A stretch of DNA of 62,145 nucleotides from Acanthamoeba lenticulata (GCA_002179805.1 NAVB01000670.1:1-62145), one strand, 5' to 3'. Shown: positions 26,001 to 37,810, numbered from the stretch's first letter. Notes: generated by a model from the letters alone, not told the origin. A program made the numbers and translations.

Positions 26001-27456
26001 TCTGGACCGGTTGCGAACCCCAACAAGCTGGAGAGCTTCGGCCTTACCTCGCCAGCAGCGTTGGCCAAGTTCATGAAGGAGACGCTGCAGCCCTCCAGCG
26101 ACGGGTCGTGCTGCTTTACAAGTCCGCGCGGGAGCACCTCCTGGACCATCCTCTCGAAGGAGAACTGGGCGTCGTTGCTTTTGAACGTGATGCCGGGAAG
26201 TCTGCGTTGTGTATGATTGGTCAAATTTTGCGCCCAAAGAGAAGACAGGTTCGGTGGCAAGTCGTACGGATCTTGGCCGCGCTGCGCAAAGTAGTGCAAT
26301 CCCGTATCGTTGGAAGGGAGAGTGGCTCTGCGCGGGGGACGGCCAAGCCTTGTGGTTAGACCTCAAATTGCACACCGAGATGAAGCATTCTATGGTACGT
26401 ACTCGGTGTAGAGACAGCTGTCTGTGGCTTGATTTGTCGAGCACTGGGAAGTCCCGCAGGTGACGGTCAATTGTGCTGATGATCGGTCGGTGAAGGTGAC
26501 CCATGCAGGCAAGACCAATCAGAGATCATTGTAAATCAAACGTGGGGAAGAGTGTGGGGAAAGAGACGGTACCCATCTTGTAGAAGTATTGTACAGGGAG
26601 GAGCTCGTCCATGTCGTAGACAAAGAGCTCATACGTAACGTCGGACGCGGCCTCGACGCTCAGATACAGGGGCCTGTTGCCGTTGAAGATGGGGTTGCTC
26701 GCCCCGCAGCACAGCGTGCTCAGGACCGGGCGGCTGGCGTCGGCCGAGGACCACTGATGACGCGCCTCCGTGGGATAGTTTTGCGTGTTCTGGCCCAGCC
26801 ACAGCAGCGGGCTGCCAGACGAGGGGAAGGCCACGATGGCCAGGTTGGAGCACGGCCGAAAGGCGACGGCGTAATACTTGATCTCGCCCTTTTTGAGTGT
26901 GGCCGCGTCGTAGCCAGGACCTGTAGTGGACCACCATCATCATGACCAGCATCGTAAGACCAGAAAAAAAGAGCCGAATGATGAGAACGACCACCGAACC
27001 TTGCGTTATGTTGAGGCACGTCTGGTTGACCAGGCAGGTCGGACCGGTGTAGGGCATGCTGCTGTCGCACGAGGCGCTGCAGACGCTGGAGGAGCAACCC
27101 ACCAAGCCACTTGCGTTGAAGATATACATGCTCTCATTGAAGTAAACGTCCCCATAGTCGAACGTGTAGCCCGTGCCCACCTCTGCTCGCAGTTTGCCGT
27201 GTGCTTCGGAATTATTGCATTATCGCCAATGGCGGAACGGCTGCTCGTCGGAGACAATAGAGGGAAAGATAGAGAGAGAGAGAGAGAGACAAAAGGGAGG
27301 TTGAGAAGAGAAGGGAGACGCACCCGAGGCTTGCCTCGCCGAGTGACGGGCCGAGATAATGGCTGGGGCCGGGGCGGCGACGTCGATCATCACCAGCAGC
27401 AAAATGGCCAGTTTGGCCATGAGCCCAAAGGCCATGAGCTTTGTCTTTGGCACCAT
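20047..27456 (-). CDS. Seven-transmembrane protein with giant Cys-rich ectodomain (copy A)
   Basis: ATG at 27456 starts a signal peptide (LAILLLVMIDVAAPAPAI); TAG is at 20047-20049. More than twenty exons encode a secreted part of well over 1,000 residues, then seven hydrophobic segments between about 21540 and 20240: ALFYLAVGLYALLLLPNT, VRILYFAMLPTGVL, VPVYLFLSIYTLLIFFW, IMFLIVNSFLYLFLLALVII, VIIAIALILAIAFIG, FSAVLIICTASLLCMCAFLL and IIFVIVVELIPLTLLIFTVY. The ectodomain has many paired cysteines and NxT/NxS sites; CSNLAIVAFPSSGSPLLWLG is weakly PPC-like, and blocks such as GCIDYYIYSEADCLASLPKY recur in the paralogue at 50267-57932. The membrane part (LP.GVLNDVN..VY, then YTLLIFFW) faintly recalls THH1/TOM1-type domains. 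The cytoplasmic tail is Ser/Thr/Arg-rich. It is probably a surface receptor or sensor; the ligand and the signalling partner are unknown. Confidence 0.75.
27271..27289. repeat. GA dinucleotide microsatellite
   Basis: A perfect AG/GA run lies inside the first intron region of copy A of the seven-transmembrane gene, just 3' (on the minus strand) of the signal-peptide exon. Confidence 0.85.
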
Positions 27457-27967
27457 ACCTGCGAAAGTACCAGCGCAAAGGTCCGTGGTCGTCCGTGGCT
27501 CGCCTAGCTAGACCTTTTTAACACGCCAGCGAAATGGGTTTGCACTTGTGGTCTTGTGGTGATAAGGAAGTGATGATGTTCGTATGTTTCTGACAGCCGA
27601 CAGCCGAGCGGAGAGACGTTGGTGCACTCCGCCGATGCCTTGAAAATTCACAGTTTGCCCTGGACACCGGTGTGCAGGGCACACGCCATCGGTTGGCGAT
27701 GGGCACAATCGCATGACAGGTGATCGCGTCCCTGCACAGCAACTGGGGTTCATGGCAGAAGTCCGGCGACCGTCAGAGAAAAAGACAAAAATGATGTTTT
27801 CTTCCTGTCTTTGTTGCTGTAGAAAAAATCTTGCGGACCCAATTTGTGTTGCTCCACCAGCGGACGCAGAACAACCACAACAGAAATGAGGGCGCCTTCT
27901 GTGTGGTCCCCCAACCCTTTCTCCAAACCACATCACATCGCGTTCACCTACCATTACAAGCTTAGCA
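27457..27967. other. Divergent promoter region, no gene seen
   Basis: These 511 bases separate the start codons of copy A (minus) and the LIM gene (plus) and should contain both promoters. Short frames on the minus strand show no family resemblance. No RNA gene or clear TATA element was found. Confidence 0.5.
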
Positions 27968-28410
27968 ATGGCCGCACCGAAGCCGAGATGGGGAGGCGCC
28001 CCGACTGACGTTTGCAAGGGCTGTGGAAAGAGGGTGTACCCCGCCGAGAAGCTGCAAAGTGCGTTGGCTATCCTGCACGTCGCCTTCCGACACCGACTGA
28101 AGCATCTTGCTAACAACTTCGGCAGTGGAGGGTCAGATTTGGCATGGTGATTGCTTGCGATGCAAGGAGTGCAACAAGAAGATCACTGGCGCCAACTGGG
28201 GTGGCTTCGTCCCTCCGGACAACACGGCCTTCTGTCGCGTGTACGTGCTCTTCGCTCTTTGTCGCTTTCTTTCTTTTGCGGTCGTTCCCTTCTCACGTCA
28301 TGTTTGCCGGTCAATGTAGGCACTATGACCGCCTGGTGGCGGCCAAGGGAAACTCGGTCTCCTTCAGCTCCAGCGTGGTTCAGCACCCGAGCGGCATCTC
28401 CAGGACCTAA
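27968..28410 (+). CDS. Small single-LIM-domain protein
   Basis: Three exons (27968-28058, 28126-28240, 28320-28410) join in frame to 98 residues. One LIM double zinc finger fills the middle: CKGCGKRVYPAEK, then WHGDCLRCKECNKKI, then FCRVHYDRL, giving the C-x2-C ... H-x2-C, C-x2-C ... C-x2-H ligand pattern, the last pair straddling the second intron. A short N-terminal arm and a serine-rich tail (SVSFSSSVVQHPSG) flank it. Such CRP-like LIM proteins usually bind protein partners in the actin cytoskeleton or nucleus. No partner can be deduced here. Confidence 0.9.
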
Positions 28411-28567
28411 AGAGCTCTCCAACGAGAAGCCCTTCCCTCTGTGCAAAAACAAACCAATCTTGTACACAACTAGGCGCATACGCAGTCAGTAAATAGAAAG
28501 TTCTTGTGTAAAACGTTGAGCACATGCGGGAGCCTCGACGACACAAACGCGGTCACTGCGCGGGAGA

Positions 28568-31500
28568 CTACGTCGGTAAAAGGGAAGAGTAGAGTCCGTC
28601 CTTGAAGGTGGACAAGACCCGCTGCTCGATGGCCGCCTTGGGCGCCTCCCGCTTGGTCCAGATTTGGCACTGCTCGAAGCCCTGGGCCAGCAGGATCTCG
28701 ATGCCCTCGACCACGCGCACTTCCCTCCTCGCCGCGCCCTGCTCTCGGCTTCGTCGCACTTGCTCGAGAAGCGGCGTGAAGCGAGGCCAGTAGACCAACT
28801 CGACCACCACCAGCGGCCGGCCGCCCTCACGGAAGAAAACCTCCGGCAGAGTGAAGTCGGCGGAGGGCGGGACCGTGCTGATGATGATGTCGACCTCGTC
28901 GGCCAGCCGCTCGAGTTCGGCGGGGGTTGACGGGAGGCTCTTTACGGTCGCTCCGTCCCCAAAGCGCTCGGCCAGATGCTGTGCGCGCTCTGGCGTGCGG
29001 TTGAAGATGTGGAACGCGGCGCCGAGCTGGGCGAGCGCATAGCAGGCGGCGTGGGCCGTGCCGCCGGCACCGATGACCAGGCCCACCAGGCCTCCGCCTG
29101 GCTCGGCGGACTTACCCGCGGCGGCCAGCCGCTGGCGGGTTAGGTGGTAGATGGCCAGCCAGTCGGTGTTGTCGCCCAGCAGGCGCCCGCGGCTGTCCTT
29201 GCTCACCGTGTTGACGGCGCCGATGGCCTGCGCCGCGGGCGAGATCTCGTCAAGGAAGGGCATGATGGTCTGCTTGTGCGGCATGGTGACCGAGCCGCCG
29301 CCGGTCTTTCGGTCATGCAGGGAGATGACCACCCGCTTGATGTCCTTTGTGTCGCACAGCTGATAGCGCCAGCCGGAGATCCCGAGCGATTCAAAGCCCG
29401 TGTTGTGGAGCAGCGGCGAGGGCGAGTTGCCGATGGGGGAGCCGTAGAGGTAGTACTGGCTGCCGTCGGCCACTTCAGCCTCTCTGCCAGCAGCCGAGTC
29501 GCTGTGAGCCTTGGCCTGCTCGATGAATGCGCGGATCTTGGCCACGTCCTTGACTCCCTCTGTCTCTACACCACTTGATACCTGCCAACAACATAGAGAA
29601 CAAGAAAAAAAGTTAATAGAGTGAAAAACGAAAACGAAAACGAAAGCGAAAACGATAGCGAAAACAAGAATTAAATTGTAAATAAAAACACGATCGTACA
29701 TCAACACCCAACGGAGAGGCGGAGCTAACCGCGGCAGCAACATTCTGTGGTCCGAGACCGCCTGCCACGAAGATGGGCGTCTTTGCCTGGACACCCTGCG
29801 CGATCGACCAGTCGAACGCTCGCCCTGCAACATATATCGTTAAACTCCGATTGGTTGGTTGTGAACCAGTAAAAGTGGAGGGGCCGTACCAGTTCCCCCG
29901 AGGGCGTGCGGGTCGTAGGTGTCGAGAAGGATACCAACGACGTTGTTGCCTGCAAAGCCGCCAATGATGTTGTTGAGCTCGTCGGCCTGCGCCGTGACGT
30001 GGATCGCCTTGAGGCAGGGCTTGGCCAACTGGCGGGCCAGCTCGGGGCTCTCCTTGCCCGACAGCTGGATCAAATCCAAAGGCGTGGCCTGCGCCACCTC
30101 GTTGATGGAGGCCGCCTGACATGCACGCCGCCGCCACGGTATTGTGAGTTCACCCAACCACGCACATAAAAGCCACGGCCACATCGAGGACGACGCACGT
30201 CGTTGTCAGCAAATACGCCCACGACGAGCGGTCGCTTCTGCTCGGCGGTCGTGCGCAGCTTGGCGGCCCACGCGGTGAAGCTCGTGTCCTCGCCTGCGCT
30301 CTCCAGCGTCGCGATGGTGGATTGAGTCTCGCGCGCTGCGCGCCACTTGTCGAGCGCAGAGGTGATCTCGCGTGCTTGCTCGATCGTGACCTTGCGCTTG
30401 GACTCGGCAAAGACGAGGCCGATCAGATCGGCGCCGGCTTCGGCTGTGGCCAAGGCCGTGGCTACATCTCGCACGCCACAGATCTTGACCAGAGGCGCTG
30501 GCGGCTCGCCCTTGAGCTCACGGATCTTGGCCGCTGGGTCAGCTGCGCGCATAAGCGACTCGCCCACGAGAACGCCGCTCACGCCAGCGCGCTCAAAGTG
30601 CTCGACGTCGGCCCGCGTGGCGATGCCGGAGAGCGCAGTGAAGAGCACGCCGTCGGCCGAGTGGGCCACGTCTGCGAGCAGGCGGTTGGTGGTGTTGAGG
30701 TCGACGCTGAAGGTGTGAAGGTTCCTGTTGTTGATTCCGATCACCTGCCCTCGGCGTCAGCTGACCAGCCAGACAACAACGCGTGCGATGGAAACGTACT
30801 TTAGAGCCCACGCGCAAGGCCACCTGCATCTCGTTCTCGTTGGCCGTTTCGACCAGCGGCTCCATGCCGAGGCTGCGCGAGCACTTGAGCAAGTGCACGA
30901 GCTCCGACTCAGCTATTGATTAAGTGTTAGAATCATTCCAAGAAAGATAGGGACAGCACTAAACGACTAAGCGTGCGTACTGAGGGCAGCGACGATGAGG
31001 AGAACGGTGTCGGCGCCGTAGTAGCGCGCCTCGTAAATTTGATACTCGTCAAGCACAAAGTCCTTGCGGAGGAGGGCCGGTCGCCGCTCCTCGCCCATTT
31101 CTGCGATCGTCTCTCGGATGGCGCACATATCATCGAGCGTGCCTGGCCACGAGCATCACGCCATCGTGATCACGAAGTCAGTCAGGTGCTCGCCCAGGGT
31201 CATTTGAACAAGCAAGGCCTTGACGAGTGTACCCTTGAACCAGGTGGGCTCGGTGAGGCAGGAGATCACCGACGCGCCCGCCTCGGCGTAGAGTCGGCCT
31301 TGCTTGGCAGCATCGATGCCTGGACAATTGCGGTAAGGTAGAGGTCAAGAAGAAGAAGAAGAAGGCAACAAGAGCATACCCGGGGCAATGTCGCCCTTGC
31401 TGGGCGAGGCGCGCTTGACCTCCGCCAAAACGGCGACTGAAGGGCTGGCGGAAAGGATGCGCGAAGGAAAGTTCACCAGCGGGAACGCGGGTCCACCACG

Positions 31501-31700
31501 CACGTTCACCTTACGCTCCACGACCAACTGCTTCAGTTCGTCCAGTGGCAGCTTGCTTCGAGCTTCCTCCACATCTTTGCGCCTCTGCATGTCACGTGCA
31601 CAACGATGGGTACAAAAGAATTATTTCCACTCTTCGTTCAGCTGGCGACTTAGAAGTGAAAAAACACCTGTGCGCAAATCTTCTCGAGGATCGATGCCAT
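28568..31700 (-). CDS. trpC-trpF-aroE: Trifunctional TrpC-TrpF-AroE fusion
   Basis: One split gene from ATG 31700 ([11 protein letters not shown]) to TAG 28568-28570 encodes three enzymes. (1) Indole-3-glycerol-phosphate synthase, about 31700-30515: [57 protein letters not shown] and GVLVGESLM. (2) Phosphoribosylanthranilate isomerase, about 30500-29510: [40 protein letters not shown] and [12 protein letters not shown]. (3) Shikimate dehydrogenase, about 29470-28571: [15 protein letters not shown] with the catalytic lysine, NTDW with its aspartate, nucleotide-binding [10 protein letters not shown] and NRTPERAQ. Domains follow without stop codons and the TrpF/AroE junction lies inside one exon (29582-28568), so that fusion is firm. 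TrpC and TrpF also share one long exon. The protein would carry steps three and four of the tryptophan branch plus one shikimate step. Confidence 0.9.
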
Positions 31701-31899
31701 GTCGCTACTGCTGCTCGAGTGAGCGCACAGAACGAGCGCTGATCTTCTCTGCCTGCTCGAGCCCAGAATGAATGGAATGTCCTAATGTGTCATGGCTTTT
31801 GAGGAATGTCAACGTGCCGAGAAGGCACATAGTTCGCGAGCACACCAGTCGGGCCCAGAATAAAAAAAACACATTTCTGAAGCGAAAGCAAGACGGGAG
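31701..31899. promoter_or_regulatory. 199-base divergent promoter of trpC-trpF-aroE and aroC
   Basis: The start codons of the TrpC-TrpF-AroE gene (minus) and chorismate synthase (plus) are 199 bases apart with no other gene between, so both promoters and 5' UTRs share this space. No specific binding site was recognised. Co-regulation is an inference from geometry. Confidence 0.55.
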
Positions 31900-33725
31900 A
31901 TGAGCACCTTCGGCAGAGCGTTCAGAGTGACGACTTTCGGTGAGTCCCACGGAGGCGGCGTTGGCTGCATCATCGGTACTTTTTACCTCGCTTATGTCGA
32001 GTGTGATCTAGATCCTAGCGCAGTGCATCTCGTTTGCTTGCTCGGCTCTGCCGGCTGTTCGCTAGACCTGCACAACTTGGCAAGTTGTTGCTTGCGCTGG
32101 CCCACGCTAGCGCTGAATCAATCTGTGGAACAACTCTGCCTTACTCCTTGTGTTGTCTACATAGATGGTGTGCCACCGTGTCTCCCGCTGACAGAGGCCG
32201 ACATCCAGCCGCAGCTCAACCGTCGCCGGCCTGGCCAAAGCGCCCTCACCACACCGGTACTGCCCTTGCTTCGTGTACACATGTCTACCAACGTCGAGCC
32301 CCATTCATTTTTGTTCTTCTTCTGCAGCGCAATGAGGCGGACCAGGTGCGCATTCAGGCCGGCACGGAGAACGGCTACACGCTGGGCTCGCCCATCAGCT
32401 TGTTCGTCGCCAACCAGGACCAGCGTCCTGTCGACTACTCGGGTGCGTTGACGCATTGGCATTTTCTTTGGCTACAATTTTTTGATTGATTTGTACCCGT
32501 TGGTGGCGAGCAGACATGTCCAAGGTTCCGCGCCCGTCGCATGCCGACTACACGTACCTGGCCAAGTACAACATCAAGTCGTCCTCTGGTGGCGGTCGTT
32601 CGTCGGCCCGCGAGACCATCGGCCGAGTCGGCGCCGGCGCTGTCGCCGAGAAGTGGCTCAAGCTCAAGGTTGGACTGCACACGCGCCGGCCGCAGAGCCC
32701 TCGAGATTTGCGACTAACATTGTTCGCTGTTTTTTTTTTTTTTTTGGCTTGTGGACTTGTCCAGTACGGCGTGGAGATCGTGGCGTGGGTGAGCTCTATC
32801 GGGGACCAGGGAATCGAGCGGGAGCTCGACCTGAACACCATCTCGCGCGAGGACGTTGACAAGTCGCTTGTGCGCTGTCCTGACGATGAGGCCACCGCCA
32901 AGATGATCGAGGTACGTCGCCTGGTGAGAAAGGCACAGGGACGTGACGTTCATAACCTGATGTGGCTTTTATTGGCGTTGTTGTTTTGACGACAGATCAT
33001 CGAGGCGTGTAAGAGCGACAAGGACAGCATCGGAGGCGTGGTCACTTGCGTCTGCCGCAACGTGCCGACCGGCCTAGGCGAGCCCTGCTTCGACAAGCTC
33101 GAGGCCATGCTCGCCCACGCCATGCTGTCAATCCCGGCCACCAAGGGCTTTGAAATCGGAAGCGGCTTTGCCGGTACGTGGAAGCAGTCTTCGTGACGCA
33201 ACTGAGCTCTACTTTAACTCACCGCCGGGCGCGACAGGCACGCGGATGCGCGGCAGCCGGCACAACGACCCGTTCGTGGTAAAGACGGGCGCTGACGGCA
33301 AGAAGCGTCTGGGCACGTCGACCAACCACAGCGGCGGCATCCAGGGCGGCATTACCAACGGCGAGCCCATCGTCTTCCGGGTTTGTTCTCATTCCCCCCT
33401 CCCCCCAAGGCTTCGCTTTCGTTTTCGTTTTCATTCTTTCTTCTTTTTTATTTAAATGACATAAATGTTAATGAATGAATGGGTGGACGTACAGGTGGCG
33501 TTCAAACCGCCGGCGACGATCAGCCAAGCGCAAAAGACCAGCGAGTATGGCGGCAACGAGGCCGTGCTCGAGGCTCAGGGCAGGCACGACCCGTGCGTGG
33601 TGCCGCGTGCCATCGCGATCGTCGAGGCCATGGCCGCCCTCGTCATCGCCGACGCTGCGCTGCTCCAGCTTTCCCGCAGCGCGTCGCTCGTCAGCGCCGA
33701 GCCCGTCATTGCTTGGGAGATCTGA
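31900..33725 (+). CDS. aroC: Chorismate synthase
   Basis: This enzyme converts EPSP to chorismate, the branch point for tryptophan, using reduced FMN. ATG 31900 opens [20 protein letters not shown], the first family signature. After a long first intron come [18 protein letters not shown] and [14 protein letters not shown], then the flavin-site segments [17 protein letters not shown] and [20 protein letters not shown] with [17 protein letters not shown], the second signature. The last exons give [33 protein letters not shown] and the C-terminal [20 protein letters not shown]. About eight exons are needed. No separate flavin reductase domain is attached, so it is either the monofunctional type or obtains FMNH2 by another route. 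It is divergent with, and next to, the TrpC-TrpF-AroE gene. Confidence 0.95.
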
Positions 33726-33796
33726 GCAAGCCAGCAAACAAGCATGCTTGTGATGAAACAACAATTTTTCTCGTTTATTTGGGTTCACTTCCATCG

Positions 33797-35494
33797 TCAG
33801 ACGAGCGGAGTCGGGGCCTGTTCGTGCCATCGGTAGTCGAGCACCTGAAGGAGTGGGAAGCCCTTGTCGCGGCTGATGTCGACCAGCTCGAACCACTCCT
33901 TTGCCTTGGGCCACTCATCTCCTGTTCGCCCCCACGACCACAGGACGTCAGCACACAGCGCGCGAGGACAGAAGGCGAGAGAAGGCGAACCGTTGATGGT
34001 GCTGATCACCGCCACATGAATTCGTGGCTCAAAGTTTCTCCTGTCGAGTTGGTTGTGCTGTAAGTCTCTGATCTCTCTCTCCCCCGCCCCCCAAGCCAGA
34101 CGACCACGACCACGCACCGGTCGACGACCAAGCAGGCGAGCTGAACGGACGAGATGACCTCCACGGTCTGCTCCTGTCCCTCAACGTCCTCCACCGTCCC
34201 TTCGCTGTCGTGCTCAAGCGCGCGTCCCCTTTTTTGTTTGGGTTGCGGCAAAGCATTGGCGTCAGTCACGCTGTGATTGGCCCCAGGGACCAGGCAAGGA
34301 CGTACTTGCCGGCAGCCTTGGCCGTGAATACGACTTGGCGCGAGATGCCGATGCTATCGGTCTTCCACTCGCCCACCTTGGCACGCCAACGGCCGGCTGG
34401 CAGGAAGATGTGGGGCCAGTCGCGCCAGCGCGCCGAGGCAAAGGCCCGCCAGAAGGAGCTCAGGCTCACCGGCAGGATCGTGTCGGTCTTGTTCACCGTC
34501 GTCGGCGCGCTGCGCTCACGCCAGGCCACCAAGACGTCAGTGATCGCCAGCCAAGGGCAGAGGTGGGACGCGACGAGCGCACTTGGGCGTGAGGCCGTGG
34601 GCCAAGAGGAGGTCCATCGACTGGCGCGCACGCAGGAAAAGGGCCGCCATGGCCTCGGGCAGCTCGGTGTGGGCCCGCATGCCAAACTCGCTCTCGAGCC
34701 GCGCCATCTCGCGCTGGCGGGCCACGTCCTCGTTGGACGTGCGGAGGCCCAGCGTGGGCGACGGCTGCTGCCGGCTCGACAATGTCGACATCGAACTGCT
34801 CCTCGACATCGTCGTCGTTGTCGTGGTGGTCGCGACGAGGGGGAAGCAGCTGCGGGCTTGAGCGCACAGCGAGGAGAGGCTCAGGTAGCACTCCTGCATG
34901 GCCGGATCTGGCATGCCGCTGATGTACGTCTGCAGCGCGGTCGGTGGGTGAGACGTGGGAACGACCAGGAGGAGGTGGAGGAGGGGGGCGTACACGGCCC
35001 ATGGGGGTGAGCAGGTAGATCAGGGCTTTGCTGCCGCCCGAAGTCAGGCCCACGTCCTCGATGGCTGCCAAGTCGATCTGGGTCTGGCCAGGAAAAGCGA
35101 AGGAATGGTGTCAATGTGGGATTTTCAACCCAAGAAGAGGATGAATGCTCATACGATGGTGGCTGAGGCACGGCGGGAGCCGGTAGGATGGAAACACAAC
35201 GAGGTGGCGAAGACGTGGAGGTCACCTCTTCTCTTCGTCTTCGATCCCGGGGACCTCCACTTGCACTTCCAAGCTGAAGGACAATTAGAGCGAGGGAGAC
35301 AACACTGAGACAACGCACGAACCCTTCAAGCACGCCTGTCCCGGATGCAGGAAACACTCCACCTGCGGCGCGGTCTGGACAGGGACTGGAGCTTGTATGA
35401 CGCCGTACGGGAAAGTCGTGGCGGGGGCTGAAGGGGCCGCCAGCGCACCACCTTGGGCGGGAGGCCCAGAGGTAGAGGAGTGAGAAGAACCCAT
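33797..35494 (-). CDS. GRAM/VASt-domain protein (probable lipid-transfer type)
   Basis: ATG 35494 (MGSSHSSTSGPPAQGG) to TGA 33797-33799, about six exons. After a Pro/Ala-rich N terminus, the exon near 35230-35155 reads GDLHVFATSLCFHP, continuing as TQIDLAAIEDVGL near 35080: the pattern of a GRAM domain. A linker with serine runs follows (SRSSSMSTLSSRQQPSPT). The exon near 34500-34275 has TDTILPVSLSSFWRAFASA, VGEWKTDSIGISRQVVFTAK and LGPITA, which fits the start of a VASt (START-like) domain; TVEVISSVQLACLVV and a C-terminal WFELVDISRDKGF follow. GRAM-VASt proteins move sterols at membrane contacts. No membrane helix is visible at the end. The assignment is by pattern and moderately secure. 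Confidence 0.55.
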
Positions 35495-35974
35495 GTAGTT
35501 CGGTCAAGAAGAGAGGAGAATGCAGCAGAAATGGGTCCGTTCAATAGTCAGGTTCTTTCGTCGAGTAAGAATATCGGCACGGTCGGGTCTTTTGGCTTCT
35601 TGTTCGCTCTGCGTTATCGTTCGGCAGTGCCGACATGACTTCGCCACGCGCTTGGTCGGGCATATGCCGCTTCGCGGCGATTTCGGCGTGATTTGGCCGG
35701 AACTGCTACAGTACAAGAAACTGTTAATGGCCACATCATCGAACAAGATGGCTTGCCGACAACTACAGTAGGCTCGGCAAGTGAAGCACGAAGCATCGGG
35801 CCCTTTGCCTTGTGTGGCCATTTGCGAAAGCCCCGATGACGCCGTTCGCAACTGTTTGACCAACGAATAAAAGCGCAAAGAACAAAAGGAAATATAAATT
35901 TTCCCCTTTCTTAAATTAATTGCGCCTGCAAGAACGAACACCAGCGGCAGAAGCTTCTTGCTCAGCGTTGGCCC
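35495..35974. other. Divergent promoter region, no gene seen
   Basis: These 480 bases separate the start codons of the GRAM/VASt gene (minus) and the PH-domain gene (plus). A minus-strand frame (35504-36139) crosses the PH gene start and is a shadow. The right third is AT-rich (near 35880-35930), as expected close to a transcription start. Confidence 0.5.
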
Positions 35975-37810
35975 ATGGCGGAAAAGACGGGCTGGTTGTG
36001 GAAGGAGGGTCACGTGCGCAAGGTACGTATCCTTTGTGGATTTTTGGTTGATCTTCCCTCCTAAATCTCGTGGTGTGGTGGCATGCGTGTGATAGTCGTG
36101 GCGGCACAGATGGTTCGTACTGAAGCCCACTGAGCGCACATTGCTCTACTACAAGAAGCAAGATGAGCCCGACCTTGGCCGGGTACGAACTTATCCGTTG
36201 TTTTTTTTTTGTTTTTTTTTTGTTTTTTTTTGTTTTTATTTTTAACGCAATGCGTTTGTGCCTTCAGCCCCCGGCCGGCGTGGTCGACCTCAGGAGCTAC
36301 CTCATCGAGAAGGAAGTGGGCGTGCCAGACCGCAAGTACTGCTTCAAGGTGGTTACGCGTTGCCATACCAAGGCCGACACGCTTGCTGCTCCGGCTTCCT
36401 TCTTCTCACGTTGATCGTTGCTGTTTCCCTGGCCTGCGCCCACAGATCACCACGCCGGTCAAGATCTTCCTCATCGAGGCCCCCGACGAGTGCTGCCGCG
36501 ACGAGTGGATGGACGCCATCTCCGAGGTCGGGACCCGCGTCGCGACGGCCGAAGAGGAGCTGCGGCGCAAGGAGGTCAGGCTCCGCCGGGAGGAAGAACA
36601 AAAGAAGGAAAACGACGAGTTCACCAAACAAAAGGTCCCCTCCTCGTCTTCATCATTTCCTTTCGCTTTTTACTTCTTTATTCATTTAAAATTTAAAAAT
36701 TGTACTTTTATTTCTTTAAAATAAATTAATAAATGTGGAAAGCGCAGGAGATGGACAAGCAAGAGCACCAGCACAACAAGCAGCGCCGGCTGCTCAAGAA
36801 GAAGCAGCGGAAGGAGGCCTACGAGGCCAAGAAGCGCGCGGTCAAGGAGGGCTACGAGATCGAGCTGAGCCACCAGGAGGAGTGGGCCAAGCTCGAACTC
36901 GAGCAACGCGAGTCCCACGAGGACTTGGAGGAGAAGTGGAGGTGACGTCATGCGGTGCCATGCTGACGTCAGCATCAGCGGCAGGCCGGCGGCGCTGACT
37001 TGGCGGGAGGGGAGGGGCGACCACAGGGAGCTCGAGAAGTCAGAGGAGCAGCGACAGGCCCAAGACCCGCTGACGGAAAAGGCCAAGCGCATGCAGAAGC
37101 AGCTCGAGCGCAAGCAGGTGCGCGAGCAGATGGACCTCCAGCGCAAGCAGGCCCGGCAGGAGCTCAAGCAGCGCCTCCGCCAAGAGGACGAGGTCATGAA
37201 GTGCCAGCTCTCCATGGAGGACGACCAGGACGCCCTCCAGGAAAAGCACGGTACGTCCTTCATCATCATCATCGTCGTCTTCATTGTTGTCATCGTTCTT
37301 GTCGTCGTCTTCATCATCGTCGTCGTTGGCCGCGACCTCACGGGGAAGGATGTGTCTGCTGCAGAGCTGGAGATGAAGAAGATGAGCGAGCGACAGAAGG
37401 AGCAGCGCCTGAGCATGATCCGCAACAACGAGTTGGAGCTCGAGAAGGCGCGCGACGCCATCAAGCTGCGGCGCGAGAAGTTGCGCCTGGCCGACGCCCA
37501 GAAGAACGTCAACGCGCAGGACGAGGCGCGCCTGCGCGAGGACGAGGCCATGCGCCAGGCCGCTGACGCTGCGCGGTCCTTGCAGCTCCAGGCCCAGCGC
37601 AACCAGGAGGAGGCCTTGTCCGCCTCCTGTGCTGCCGTGCCGTGCCCAGCCGAGGAAGAGGCCTGCTGCTCATCTGGCGACGACGCCGACGACGGCGACG
37701 ACAACGGCCACTGCAGCCCAGAAGTCGCGACCCAAGACTGCGGCGAGCCGCTGCCGCCGCCTCCGCCTCCGCTGGAGCACCAGGAGTCCTTTGCCGACGT
37801 CCCGCTCTGA
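35975..37810 (+). CDS. PH-domain coiled-coil protein
   Basis: ATG 35975 begins MAEKTGWLWKEGHVRK, and the next exon SWRHRWFVLKPTERTLLYYK; together they form the first strands of a PH domain. PPAGVVDLRSYLIEKE and KIFLIEAPDECCRDEWMDAI complete it, the tryptophan of EWMDAI being the PH C-terminal helix residue. Then come about 350 residues of charged coiled coil in four exons (EELRRKEVRLRREEEQKKE, KQLERKQVREQMDLQRKQAR, LEMKKMSERQKEQRL). The protein ends in an acidic stretch and a PLPPPPPPLEH polyproline. The PH domain suggests phosphoinositide or membrane-surface binding, and the coil dimerisation. Inferred role: membrane or cortex adaptor. It sits among tryptophan genes but has no evident metabolic link. 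Around 36940-37020 the exon border is uncertain. Confidence 0.8.

Noticed and set aside
29620..29665. GAAAAC-type repeats in an intron of the TrpC-TrpF-AroE gene, with a similar tract at about 33410-33432
   Set aside because: They are imperfect low-complexity intron sequence; the similarity between the two tracts is too short to claim a regulatory link.
35504..36139. Minus-strand frame of 211 codons between the GRAM/VASt and PH genes
   Set aside because: It overlaps the PH gene start, has poor composition, and no acceptable start context or homologue-like motif.
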